Shown piece by piece: positions 23,385 through 34,490 of a stretch of 64,000 nucleotides of DNA. The translations under genes were made by a program, and so were the position numbers. Every line of letters starts with the position of its first letter. Position 1 is the first letter of the stretch. Origin of the DNA: Endothia cerciana (taxonomy: Eukaryota > Ascomycota > Sordariomycetes > Diaporthales > Cryphonectriaceae); the NCBI GenBank assembly GCA_026119935.1, contig JALRMH010000001.1, positions 2,232,001 through 2,296,000 on the forward strand. Reading direction: 5' to 3'. The notes beneath the pieces are model-generated. The model was not told the origin of the DNA. It did no database searches and saw only the letters and a list, made by a program, of their open reading frames with translations.

Positions 23385-24528
23385 ATGGAGGACTCTACTG
23401 TTACCTACGAGCAGCTCAATGACCTGAGCGCCGAGTTTGATGATGCGGAAACTGAGCTAAGTATGTGTTCCCCATGCCTTCATCCTCTTCCGGTCTGGTG
23501 GGTATCCTTGGCGTGCATCTCACTGCCGCCAGGAGGGAGATGACATGGCAGAATCCTGCCTGGTTGTTGGTCTATGAGCGATACTCACCTCGGAAAACAT
23601 ACAACACGCCAGCTTACTAACCGTGACCGCCACAGTCCGCCAAGACGTCCTGGTCAAGACGCCTCTCTACGAGAAGCGCCACAGGCTGGTCGCCCAGATC
23701 CCCAACTTCTGGCCCCTGGTCTTCGAGCAGGCAGCACCTGACATCGACGAGGTCATCCAGCCCTCGGACTCCTCTCTGCTCCTCACGTCGCTGGCGTCTC
23801 TGTCTGTGTCCCGCTTTGAGATCGAGAATGGTGGGCAGGGTGACCCCAGGAGCCTGTGCTTCCGGTTCGAATTCAACGAGAACGAGCACTTCGAGGACAG
23901 GGTCCTCGAGAAGAAGTTCTGGCAGAGAAGGTCCAAGGGCGGCTGGTCGGGCCTCGTCAGTGAGCCGGTCGAGATTCACTGGAAGAAGGGGAAGGACCTG
24001 ACCGGTGGCCTGCTGGGCACGGTGAAGAAGGTCTGGGACGCACGCCAGAGAAGGGCCAGGAACGGCAACCCCGGCGCTCAAGAGCTGACCCCGGGCGAGA
24101 GGACGCTGAAGAAGAAGATCGAGAACACAGGTCTCGGCGGGCTGAGCTTCTTCGCGTGGTTCGGTTACGTTGGCCGCAATGTGTCGGCGGTGGAGAGCCA
24201 AGAGGCTACCGAGAGGGCCCGAAAGGAACGACTCGCCCGTCAGGCAGGCGACGGGACGGCCGGCGCCGGCGGCGACGGGAACGACGGCGACGATGACGAG
24301 GACCCGGACGAGGACGAGCTGGAGATCTTCCCGGAAGGAGAGAACCTGGCCATTGCCCTCTCCGAGGACCTGTGGCCAAATGCCATCAAGTACTTTACCC
24401 AGGCACAGGAGCAGGACGAGGTCAGCGATGACGATTTTGAGTCCGACGCAGGAGACGAGAAGGATCCCGAGGAGGAACCGGCCTACTCAGACGAGGAGCC
24501 ACCGCCGGCTAAGAGGCTGAAGACCTGA
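23385..24528 (+). CDS. SET/NAP-family histone chaperone (Vps75-like)
   Basis: Binds H3-H4 (and H2A-H2B) in nucleus and cytoplasm. In yeast the family member Vps75 works with the acetyltransferase Rtt109. Exons 23385-23460 and 23636-24528 give 322 aa. The intron ends CTAACCGTGACCGCCACAG. The NAP fold runs over about residues 20-225: a helical start (YEQLNDLSAEFDDAE), then KTPLYEKRHRLVAQIPNFW and FRFEFNENEHFEDRVLEKKF. The C-terminus carries long acidic stretches (DDDEDPDEDELEIFPEGEN), IALSEDLWPNAIKYFTQ, and a basic end PPPAKRLKT that may act as an NLS. The family is secure; assignment to Vps75 rather than another SET protein is inference. Confidence 0.9.
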
Positions 24529-25937
24529 GCGCGTCTGCGCAATTGGAACAAGCCTTTCCAGCGCTCCTTGAGCCGGGAAGGCATGACCTGTCAGTGGCAA
24601 TATGCACATGTTGGTCACGACCTCTCACGGCCGCCCATTCTTTTCTTCTTCACAAATTGCGTCCACTCAGGAACTGACGGTTTGATAAACGAAAACCCCC
24701 AAGCAGCAAAACCGAGATGGTCACAGACAACCGAGCCAGGCACTAAAAATAAAGAGCTGGCCTGAAGATCAGTCTGGACGGGTTGGAAACGTGGGCGCAC
24801 AGTCCATCCGCGGCTGCTCTGGCGCTTCTTGGATGACATCAGAGCCTCTTGGGCCAGTACTTGGGACGGCGGTAGAGCGTTGTTAAACACAAAGGACAGG
24901 ATTCTGCCAACGGTGAGGTAGTTCACAAGGATGGGGTATGAATCGCGGGCGGTCTGAGAGCGGCGGCTGAGGCATGCCCGGGTCGTCTGGGGCACCTGAG
25001 CAGGTTGCACACATGTATCGCCACCAGTCACCCTCCCCCCCCCCTCCACAAGAAGTTAAGCTTAAAGCAGATCAATCCTGCGACTCAGAAACCCTTGTCT
25101 GCAACAGGTTCCACATTAAACGGCTTCCCTCAATAGACAACGACCTCAGATTCGCCAGTGGACCTCATGTGAGACGTGGACCCCTGCGACGGACATTCTC
25201 ATGGAGAACATGTTCTGAGAATCACATCTCAGAATAGTGATCCAACGACAAGCAGCGAGGTAAAGTCTTGTGATTGGGGGGTTGGGGGGGGGGGGACTCC
25301 GATACATCGGGGCCCGCATAAGGGACGTTTAGCTCCCGCAGGGTCGAACAGGGGGTGCCGCTCGTCTTGAGACTCGGCGGCTCACAACCTCGAACTTTGA
25401 CGGTTTCACCAAGCCCCGCCGTTCCTGGACACAGCCTCGTGGCAGCTCGACTACCCGCGCTGATCGATGGCCGGGCCTGATTCGGGAGATTGTCAAGTCT
25501 TCCGCCGGGTCGGTTGCATAGTAAGCTGCTCTCGAAGCGGGTACATCTCTCTCTTTGGTCTTCTGCTCTGAGTTTTGTTTGCTGGTCATTCTTCGTCCAG
25601 TGACCAGGTGTCTTCCCTAACCTTCTTCAGACCATCGTCAACGCTTAAGCCCCGTCGTCGCTCATTGTTTGCGTCTGCCACCTTCATTTGTTGTAATTTT
25701 TTCCAATTTCCTGTTGGCTCCTGGTCGAGTATCTTTCCCACCTTTTTGGTATATCGACCTGTAGAGACAGGATTCTCCAGTCGCTCGTCCCTTTAATCCG
25801 AAGATCGAGGTGCCTCAACTCGGACCGAGATGCAGTGAATATCTTCAGTCCTTGAAACAGACCTAGATCTGTTTTGCTTTTGACGGCTTCGCCTACGTAT
25901 GGGTACTACCACCTACTACTTCCCCAGGGTCTTCAGC
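24529..25937. other. Intergenic; upstream region of the GH76 gene
   Basis: No gene seen. C- and G-runs lie at about 25031-25041 and 25276-25291. The last about 350 nt are pyrimidine-rich, as is common in fungal promoters. Confidence 0.5.
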
Positions 25938-27484
25938 ATGAAGGGCATAATACAATCTGCGGGCCTCCTGAGCCTGTTCTGCCGGAGCTCCGTCGCCATC
26001 ACCCTCGACGTGGAAGATGACCGTACGCTGTCCCCCCTGTTAACCTCACTCATAACCTTGGCTGATATACCGTCCTAGAATCTATCAAGGATGCCGCGAG
26101 CACGGTAGCGTTCGGGTTGATGAAATACTACACAGGCAACAACACCGGTGATGTTCCAGGCAACCTACCGTGAGTCCCATGCCCCCCTTCTTCGCCCCCC
26201 CCCCCCCCCACACTGGACTCACACCAAGATTGTAGAGACCCATACTTCTGGTGGGAAGCAGGCGCCATGTTCGGGACCCTGGTCGACTATTGGTTCCTCA
26301 CCAAGGACGAGACCTACCTCGATGTCACCTCCGAGGCGCTCCTCCACCAAGTCGGCGACGCCAGGGACTTCATGCCGACCAACCAGACCCGAACCGAAGG
26401 CAATGACGACCAGGGCTTCTGGGCCCTGGCGGCGATGTCCGCAGCGGAGAACCGGTTTCCCGACCCACCGCCCGACCAGCCGCAGTGGCTCGCCCTCGCG
26501 CAGGCCGTCTTCAACGAATACACGATGCGCTGGGACACGGCGGACTGCAACGGCGGGATGCGGTGGCAGATCTTCACGTTCAACAACGGCTACAACTACA
26601 AGAACTCCATCTCGAACGGCTGCTTCTTCAACCTCGCGGCCAGGCTGGCCAGGTTCACGGGCAACCAGACGTACGCCGACTGGGCGCGGACGGTCTTCGA
26701 GTGGGAGCAGGCCGTGAACTTCATCACACCGCAGTATCAGATCCGGGACGGGGCGGGCATAGACCAGAACTGCACGCAGGCGGACGTGATCCAGTGGAGC
26801 TACAACGCGGGCATCTACATGAACGGCGCGGCCGTGATGTACAACATCACGACGGGCGACGAGCAGGAGACGTGGAAGGGCCGTCTGGACGGCATCTGGA
26901 ACGAGACGAGCGGGGTATTCTTCAACAACTCCATCATGATGGAGCAGGCCTGTGAGAACGTCAACCTGTGCGATACCGACCAGCAGAGCTTCAAGGGGTA
27001 CCTGGCACGGTGGATGGCGGCCACGACGCAGGTCGCCCCCTACACGTACGATGCGATGATGTCGCTGCTCAAGAGCACCGCGACCGCCGTGGCGAAGGCC
27101 TGCACCGGGTCGCCCGCGACGGGGTTCAGCGGGCAGGCCGGGACGGCGTGCGGGTTCAAGTGGACGACGGGCGCGTTCGACGGGTCCGTCGGCGTGGGGC
27201 AGCAGATGAACGCCCTGTCGGCGATCATGTACACGCTCACGACGCGGCCTGTCACGAACTCGAACGACTCGACCGCCCCCGTGACGTCGACCACGGGCGG
27301 GACGTCGCAGGGCAACCCGGATGCGGGCATCGCGAGCGACATGACGACGACGATGCTCGCGCCTATCGAGACCAAGGACAGGGTCGCCGCCGGGTTCCTG
27401 ACGACCGCTGTCGTGCTGGGCGCGCTCAGCGGGGTCGTTTTCGTGATAAGTGAGAAGGGCCCTGGGGGCCTGGTGGTTAAATGA
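25938..27484 (+). CDS. GH76 endo-1,6-alpha-mannosidase (Dcw1/Dfg5-like)
   Basis: Cell-wall enzyme thought to move GPI-anchored mannoproteins from the membrane into the wall glucan. Exons: 25938-26022, 26079-26169 and 26236-27484, giving 474 aa. A signal peptide starts MKGIIQSAGLLSLFCRSSVA; an in-frame ATG at 25899 would place about 13 residues before it, so 25938 is preferred. The paired catalytic Asp of GH76 are seen in EGNDDQGFWALAAMS (about residue 116). WWEAGAMFGTLVDYW and CNGGMRWQIF are other family blocks. Multiple N-x-S/T sites suggest glycosylation. A Ser/Thr-rich segment precedes a C-terminal hydrophobic helix (FLTTAVVLGALSGVVFVI), consistent with a GPI signal or membrane anchor. Intron 2 contains a long C-run. 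Confidence 0.93.
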
Positions 27485-28391
27485 GACATGATGATTGGGG
27501 AGGGTTGACACCCAACCTCCCCGGCGGTACTCGCCCGCGCGAAACGGGCTGGCACCTGTCGGCACTCCTGGCAAGGGCAAGGGCAAGGGCAAGGGCAGGG
27601 GCACCGGGCCGGCGCCCTGGGGGCGAGCTGTAATGACTCTGATGAAGTAAATGAGGGCTTGGGCCGGATGCTGAGCATCCCGGGGTATGTATAGTAGGAG
27701 GAGGCTTGAGGCCGGAGACCGCGTCCCGGGGGGGGGGGGCGGGGGGAACGTCGTCTGCGCCCGTCACTATACACACGAGAGACGGGAACCCGGGTCGGTG
27801 CCTCGCAGGGCAGACTACTGACTGGGTCAAGAGTCGATCGGGAAAAAGAAACTATCATCAACCCCTCCAAAAGAGAAAAAAGACAAGTCTTCCCACTTGC
27901 AGTGAAACTCAAGACCCGAAAAACACACACAAGGCCTAGCCCGGCTGCTGCCGTGTCACCCCATCAAAATCCCCGCACTCCTGCGTCATCCCACTTCACC
28001 CCATGGGCGGCGATCTAGACCGAGCCCACTCACCTGAGGAGCCCCCCCCCCAACGGGAAAACACAACATGATGGGGGCTGGCTTGGTGATCAGCCATGGG
28101 GCAATAGGCTGTGGAACTGACTGCAGTTTCTCTCGAGCTGAGCAATGTCCTTGGCGCTAGTAGGAGCTGCCCCTCAATTTCTCCGTCCCGGATTTTCGAC
28201 GCTGCCTTCCGTCCGTCCGCTGGCCTACTTGTAAATGTGCCCTCTCGCCATGAAACCCCTCATCTCTTCCGCCCCATGATCAAGATACAACCTCAAGCCC
28301 ACATCGCTGAACCAGGTCTGACCATATCCGCCCAAGTGCGCCCCGGAAACCCCGCCAGACTCGCCCAGCCTGCTGCAGCAAACCTGCAACC
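27485..28391. other. Intergenic between GH76 and DAK genes
   Basis: Contains an AAGGGC hexanucleotide array (about 27571-27600) and G- and C-runs (about 27729-27739 and 28046-28053). No gene recognised. Confidence 0.5.
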
Positions 28392-30241
28392 ATGTCACAC
28401 AAACACTTCCTCAACGACCCAGCCCACCTCGTCAACGCGGCCCTGCAGTCCATAACGCTGACCAACCCCTCCGTCGCCCTCGACGCCACCAACAAGGTCA
28501 TCTACCGGCGCCCCTCGCCCGCGTCGGATGCCAAGCCCACGGTGAGCATCGTCTCCGGCGGCGGCTCCGGCCACGAGCCCTCCTTCGCCGGGATGGTGGG
28601 GCCGGGCCTGCTGTCCGCCGCCGTCGCGGGCACCATCTTCGCGTCCCCCTCCGCGGAGCAGATCCGCGCGGCCATCACGGGCCGCGTGGACCAGGAGGCG
28701 GGCGTGCTGGTCACGGTGATGAACTACACCGGGGACGTGCTCAACTTCGGCGTCGCGGTGGAGAAGGCGCACGCCGCGGGGACCAGGGTGGAGATGGTCG
28801 TCGTGGGCGACGACGTCGGCGTCGGGCGCGCCAAGGCCGGCAAGGTCGGCCGCAGGGGCATCGCGGGGACCGTCCTGGTCCACAAGATCAGCGGCGCGCT
28901 CGCGGCGCAGGGGTACGGGCTGGACGAGGTCGCCAGGGTCGCGAGGCTGGTGGCGGCCAACCTCGTGAGCGTCGGCGCGAGCCTGGAGCACGTCCACGTG
29001 CCCGGGCGGGCCGTGCCGAAGAAGGACGAGCCCGGGGCGCTGGGGGAGGACGAGGCCGAGCTAGGCATGGGCATCCACAACGAGGCCGGGTCCGGCAGGG
29101 AGAGGGCCGAGCTGCCGGGCCTGGTGGCCAAGATGCTGAAGCAGCTGCTGGACCAGCAGGACGAGGACCGGGCCTTCCTGAACGTCAACTCCAACGAGGT
29201 CGTGCTGCTGATCAACAACCTCGGCGGGGTGAGCGTCCTGGAGCTCGGCGGGATACTGACCGAGGTAGTGCAGCAGCTGGATAAGGACTACGGCATCCGG
29301 CCTGTCCGGGTCCTCTGCGGCACCTACATGACGAGCCTGAACGGCGCCGGGTTCAGCATCTCGTTGCTCAACGTCGTCAACACCGACATCGGCGGTCCCA
29401 GCATGATCCAGCTGCTGGACTACCCGTGCGAGGCGGCCGGTTGGGCGGCTCCCATCTCCAAGGAGACATGGGAGGCGAAGAACACGGCCACCCGTGAGGG
29501 CATAGCATCCGCCGGGAAGAAGGCAGACACCAGTGGGCTGGAGTATGACGCGGCCGCAGCGATGAAGGCGCTCAAGACCGGCCTCGAGCACGTCGTTGCC
29601 GCGGAACCGGATGTCACCCGGTTTGACTCGGTCGTGGGGGATGGAGACTGCGGTATTGGCCTCAAGAGGGGCGCACAAGGTACGTCACTGATATCGCGGC
29701 GAACGCGCGCTGTTGTGCTGACCACCAAGCAGCTATCCTCGACCACCTCGCCAAGGAGCCTCTCAAGGGCGATGCGGTCGTCGATGTCGAGAGCATCGCG
29801 ATGATCATCGAGATGGCAATGGATGGCACATCCGGCGCACTGTACGCCATCTTCGTCAACGCACTCGTCCACGCCCTCAGCACCCTCGCACCCGGCGTGG
29901 CTACGAACAGGACCTGGGCCGAGGCGCTCAAGCAGAGCTGCGGCGCCTTGTCGAGATACACGCCCGCCAGACCTGGCGACCGGACGCTCGTTGACGCGCT
30001 GTACCCGTTTGTCGACATCCTGACACAGACGGGGGATGTCAAGCGGGCGGCCGAGGCGTCGAGGGTCGCCGCGGAGGGCACAAAGGGCATGGCGGCAAGC
30101 CTGGGCCGGGCGGTGTATGTCGGCGGTGAGGGCTTCCAGCAGGTGCCCGACCCGGGCGCGTGGGGTCTGGCATGTTTCTTCCTGGGTATAGCAGGCCTGG
30201 AGTCGCCGAAGCCGACGGAGGAGGGCTGGGAAACGGTCTGA
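28392..30241 (+). CDS. dak1: Dihydroxyacetone kinase (DAK)
   Basis: Cytosolic ATP-dependent kinase turning dihydroxyacetone into DHAP, used in glycerol catabolism and DHA detoxification. Exons 28392-29679 and 29733-30241 give 598 aa. The DhaK domain (about 1-350) shows GGGSGHEPSF, NYTGDVLNFG and ELGMGIHNEAG, whose His is the covalent substrate-binding residue of the family. The DhaL domain (about 390-598) shows VVGDGDCGIGLKRG for ATP/Mg binding; the intron follows immediately. The segment usually read as MGGTSG appears as MDGTSG. The gene is otherwise intact and strongly GC3-biased. It is alone here; no glycerol pathway neighbours. Confidence 0.95.
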
Positions 30242-30526
30242 TCCCAGGTGTTGAAGGGTGATGGGGGAGGAAGGCATCGAGCGTCTGTGGACTTTGTCAG
30301 TGTGGCCGGCGGCAACAGCGTAGTAACCGTAATGGCGCGCGTGGGCACGGCAGAATGATCGTGTGTGCTGGAGTGCAAGCCCAGGAGAAATCGAATCAAA
30401 TTTTTTCTTTTTCAACGCCTATGTCCGCATGTGTAATGACCCTGATCCCTATGTTGAAAGCAAAACACACCCTGGTGGCTCGCACGGCCCTCTTCCGGGT
30501 ATCATGAAATCGCAAGTGCCTCCTTT

Positions 30527-31169
30527 TCAGCTCAGCAGCACCAGGATGACGGAGTCCCCTCGCAGCAGCCTATGTATTGAAAAAGTCAGCATCCACCTCT
30601 GCAGAGCACACACGAGGAACGCTCCGGACGTACATCTTGCTGATGAACCTGTCCTTGTTGATCGGCCGTCCCTTCTTGCCGCTGGCCAGCTTCGGCGTCT
30701 CGGTCCACATCTCCTTCACGTTCTCCAGGACCATGTTGCAGTGCCGGTCGAATGCCTTTACCCGAGCCAGGAGCTTTCTGTTGTTCCGGATGGAGATCAG
30801 GACTTGGGTGTGGCTGCGGACGGCGGTCTGAAGGATCGAGAGAGGTCCGGCGGAGAACTCATCTGTTCGGCGCGCGTCAGCAACCACGAGATCTGCGAGG
30901 TCTCCGGAGGGGGCGCTGTGGTCTCTTCCATCTCCCATGAAGACGCGATCGAGATCCGTCCGGGCACGTACGTTCTTCGAGCTGGGAGATCTCGTATTCC
31001 CTGGAATGCGAGATTAGTGCTGTGGACGGTCGACGCGACGGCGCGGGTTGGATGATACGCACGTGAGTTCGTTGCGCGGCTTCGTGAGCAGCTCCCTGTG
31101 TTTCTTCATCAGCGTATGCCCAGACGGAGGGAGGCTGTTCAGCACCTACTGGATCTTGGGGTCGGCCAT
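30527..31169 (-). CDS. smd2: Small nuclear ribonucleoprotein SmD2
   Basis: Core Sm-ring protein of U1, U2, U4 and U5 snRNPs. Five exons rebuilt by phase: 31169-31150, 31095-31063, 31000-30972, 30862-30634 and 30569-30527, totalling 117 aa. The first three are only 20, 33 and 29 nt. The N-terminus is MADPKIQELLTKPRNELTEY; then EISQLEEHEFSAGPLSIL. The Sm1 block follows (HTQVLISIRNNRKLLARVKA, FDRHCNMVLENVKEMW), and Sm2 is in the last exon (GDSVILVLLS). No junction disrupts the known protein. The gene is divergent from the hydrolase gene, with 367 nt between start codons. Confidence 0.95.
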
Positions 31170-31536
31170 CGTGTCTAGTCTGTTGGTGATGGACGATGTT
31201 GAGGGCGCTGGTTGGCGAGACAGCTTCACGCGCAAGATGTCGGCTCGCCTTGCGCCTGAAATTTGGAAAGCTGCCGCCCTGCAGTGATTGGCTGTGGGCG
31301 GCTAGAGGTGGACCCCCTGTCCAGCAGCGGTCCCCGGGTCTTAGAGGCGAGCTCTGCGGCAGCGGTTCTAGTCGGCAAATTTGGAGAACCTTCAGACGAA
31401 CCTCGGGATTCCCTTCGCATCCATAAAGCATCTGCCTTGTTGGCTTTCTCTGACGACATACTTGGGGCGCTCAGATGCTCGATGCGCCTGTCGTGGGGGT
31501 CTAGCCGCATCGAAGCCTGAATATTATTTCCCATAA
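31170..31536. promoter_or_regulatory. Shared divergent promoter, SmD2 / 3-hydroxyisobutyryl-CoA hydrolase
   Basis: A 367-nt interval between two opposite start codons. It must serve both genes, including their 5' UTRs. I see no clear TATA box. Confidence 0.6.
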
Positions 31537-33175
31537 ATGTTTGCGCGGATGCTCTCGGCGCGTGCTGGCCTAGCAGCATCAGCGGCCTGTCGTCGGCCCA
31601 TCGCAGTTACGAAGATGTCACCACTCAGAGCAAAGATCATGGTGCCGGAGGAGAGCGCAAGGCCATTGGTACGTCCCGTGGCTTCTATAGTCCTCTTGCG
31701 CAAGTAATACTCACCACAGTGTTCAGTCCTCGCTGTCCTCGTCTGCACAGATATGGAAACCGGTCGAAGGCGACGAGCCCGAGGATGTCGTTTTCAGCAG
31801 CATATACGGTCTGCGGACCATCGAACTCAACCGGCCGAATAAGCTCAACCCCCTGAACGGATCCATGATACGAAAAATAGCGCCTCGGCTCATCGAATGG
31901 CAGAAATCAGACATGGCGAACGTCATCGTCATGAAGGGCGCGGGCAATGCACTGTGCGCGGGAGGGGATGTCGCGGCGCTGGCCGAGGATAACCAGAATG
32001 GCGAGCAAGGGCAGAAGAGGTCCGACGCGTACTTTGCGCTCGAGTACAAGCTGGACCACCTCATCGCGACCCTGACGAAGCCCTATATAGCATTCATGGA
32101 CGGCTTCACGATGGGTGGCGGCGTCGGCCTGAGCGTCCACGCGCCCTTCCGGATAGCAACGGAGAGGACGGTTTTCGCCATGCCCGAGACCACGATCGGC
32201 TTCTTCCCGGACGTGGGCGCGTCGTTCTTCCTGCCGCGGCTGCCTGGGGCAGTCGGCACTTACCTGGCCCTGACGAGCGAGCGCCTGCACGGCGTGAATG
32301 CCTTCTACGCTGGTATCGCCACACACTACCTACACTCCACCACACTGCCGATGCTTGAAGGACGGCTGGCGGAGCTCAGGTTCAGGGATTTTGACCCGCT
32401 CGAGAAGCGCCTGCACCTGATTAATGATACCATCGAGGAGTACACCACCGGTCTGCCGCACGATCAGCCAATTCTGATCGGTGGTGAACTGCGGAAGGCC
32501 ATCGACCGGTGCTTCTCCAAGGGGACAGTCGAGGAGATCATCCAGGCGCTCAAGGAGGAGCCCGAAGGCCCCACCAAGGAGTGGGCGGATGGGACCCTCG
32601 CCACACTGCACGCACGATCGCCAACCTCGGTGCACGTGGCGTTGAAGCAGATGCAGAGGAGCCAAGAGCAGAAATGGACCATCGCGGACACGTTCAGGCG
32701 GGAGCACCAGATCGCGGCCAAGTTCATGCGGCACCCAGATTTCGTGGAGGGCGTGAGCGCGCAGCTCATCCGCAAGGACAGGAAACCAGTGTGGCAACCG
32801 GCCAGCCTTGAGGACATCCGCGAGGAAGACAACGTCGCGGGGCCATTCTTTGAGATCTCCCCAGAGGTCCAGCCGCTGCGACTGCTGACGAACGAGGATT
32901 ATCCGGAGTACCCATGGAGGCAGTTCGGTCTGCCCACGGAGGAGGAGGTCAGGCGGGTGGTGAAGTCGAAGAATTACACCCCGAACCAGGTGTGCAATGC
33001 GTTTGCCGCGCAGAGGAATGGCAAGCAAGGCGTCCGCGAGGTCGTTGCTGAGATCGTGGCGAGGAATACGAAACCCAAGGGAAACACTTACTACGAGGGC
33101 ACGGTGGAATGGGTAGACCCGCACCCACAGGGGGCACCCAGGAAGGTTGACGATCCTCCGAAGTCGACTCTCTGA
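31537..33175 (+). CDS. 3-hydroxyisobutyryl-CoA hydrolase (mitochondrial, enoyl-CoA hydratase superfamily)
   Basis: Hydrolyses 3-hydroxyisobutyryl-CoA in valine breakdown in mitochondria. The yeast relative Ehd3 is also found on the mitoribosome small subunit. Exons 31537-31668 and 31727-33175 give 526 aa. The Arg/Ala-rich start (MFARMLSARAGLAASAACRR) is a likely targeting peptide. Crotonase-fold signatures: IELNRPNKLNPLN, the oxyanion-hole segments KGAGNALCAGGDV and DGFTMGGGVGLS, and the catalytic PETTIGFFPDVGASFFLPR that separates this group from true hydratases. The C-terminal helical extension (about 400-526) is typical of fungal members. Confidence 0.93.
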
Positions 33176-34490
33176 AGGGGGAGGGGCTAGAGAAGGCTGG
33201 GAAGGGTTCAGAAAGAATTAAGTAGCTCCAAGGGAAACCCCCTGGTCACGGGAAATCTTGGGAACACAGTCCTGCCCTGCCCGTGATGTACAAAAATTGA
33301 TGGTACCATGTGCACTCAAGTCATTGTGTTGTTGTTGTCAAAGCCAAGGTGGATGACTTCGTTGGCACGGTGAGTTTGAAAAAGACGGGGGTTTGGATAT
33401 GGCCTCTATCCACGCGTCGTCGGTTTTAAGAAGATTGTAAAGCGACTCACTGCGGGGAAAATTAAAAGCACGGGCGGTCTGGTCGGCTAAGAGACACGTT
33501 TGCTGTGTGGCCAGCCTGGTGCCGTCTGGAGGCGTTGTCGCGGGGCTTGAGTCATTTGTGAGATACTATGTAGCGACGGTAATACTCGGAAGTATAAATA
33601 AGAGGGGCGTCCCCGCCCTCGCCGAGATTCCGTCCCCGAATCTCTTCCTTTTTTTGCTTGAATTTTACAGGTGTGATGGCTGCCTTCTGAGCGTTCGGAG
33701 TTGGCCAATATCTTGCAGCTAAAGTCCGGCACTTTTTGGTGGCGGCAGGGCTCTGGCACGTCATTGAGATACCCCCCCCCCCTCCCAAAAAATAAAACGA
33801 CCATCTGCCAGGGGTCTCCAGTGGGCCTAGCCCCTCTACCTACCATTACCACTCTGGTATTACGTGCCAGCCAGGTCCTACCTACCCCATAATTCTAGCG
33901 CCGCCTCAGGCCCGTTGCTTGCAGCTACCCCTGTCGGCTGGACCCCAAGTTCCTGGCCTGCAGCAGACGAGGCTCAAGTCGCGTTTAGTTGTTTTGTACC
34001 GCGATATCGCAACTGCACTTCCTTTATCCTTTTTCTGATCAGGGCAGCAACGGCGTCTTCTCCCACGTTGGTCTCTCGAACTTGGACAACGCGACTGTCG
34101 TGCCGGCTCAGGCCAGAGGGCAGAAGCTCCTTCAGCGACTCGGTCGGCCCGGTTTTGTGGTTCCTCTTGAGCTCCCTACCACGGTGGGCAAGCTCCAAGT
34201 GCTTGGTGAGGATCCACAGTCGCGTACAGACGCGACTAGATCCCCTCGCAAAACGTGAACCTGGACACGACCTTTTAATTGTCTCTCTACCTCCCAAGGT
34301 CCACTGCACGCCTTGACTACCGCGACGGGGCTCTGTTGCTTCTGTCTTTTATCCTTCCTCGTCACTTTGTTACCGCCTTCCACTGACCTTATCGGCGACC
34401 TCGTCTCACCTCGTCGGCAGCCCACCACACCCAATCACCCTCGCCGCTCTGGAGGACCACAACTACCCTCATGCATATTGAGAGCATCCT
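33176..34490. other. Intergenic; long upstream region of the Spt21-like gene
   Basis: 1.3 kb without a supported gene. It holds a C-run (about 33772-33783) and pyrimidine-rich DNA near 34320-34440, compatible with a fungal promoter and a long 5' UTR. Confidence 0.5.

Noticed and set aside
26219..27604. 461-aa open frame on the minus strand
   Set aside because: Antisense shadow of the GH76 exon; Arg/Gly/His-rich with no domain, produced by GC3 bias.
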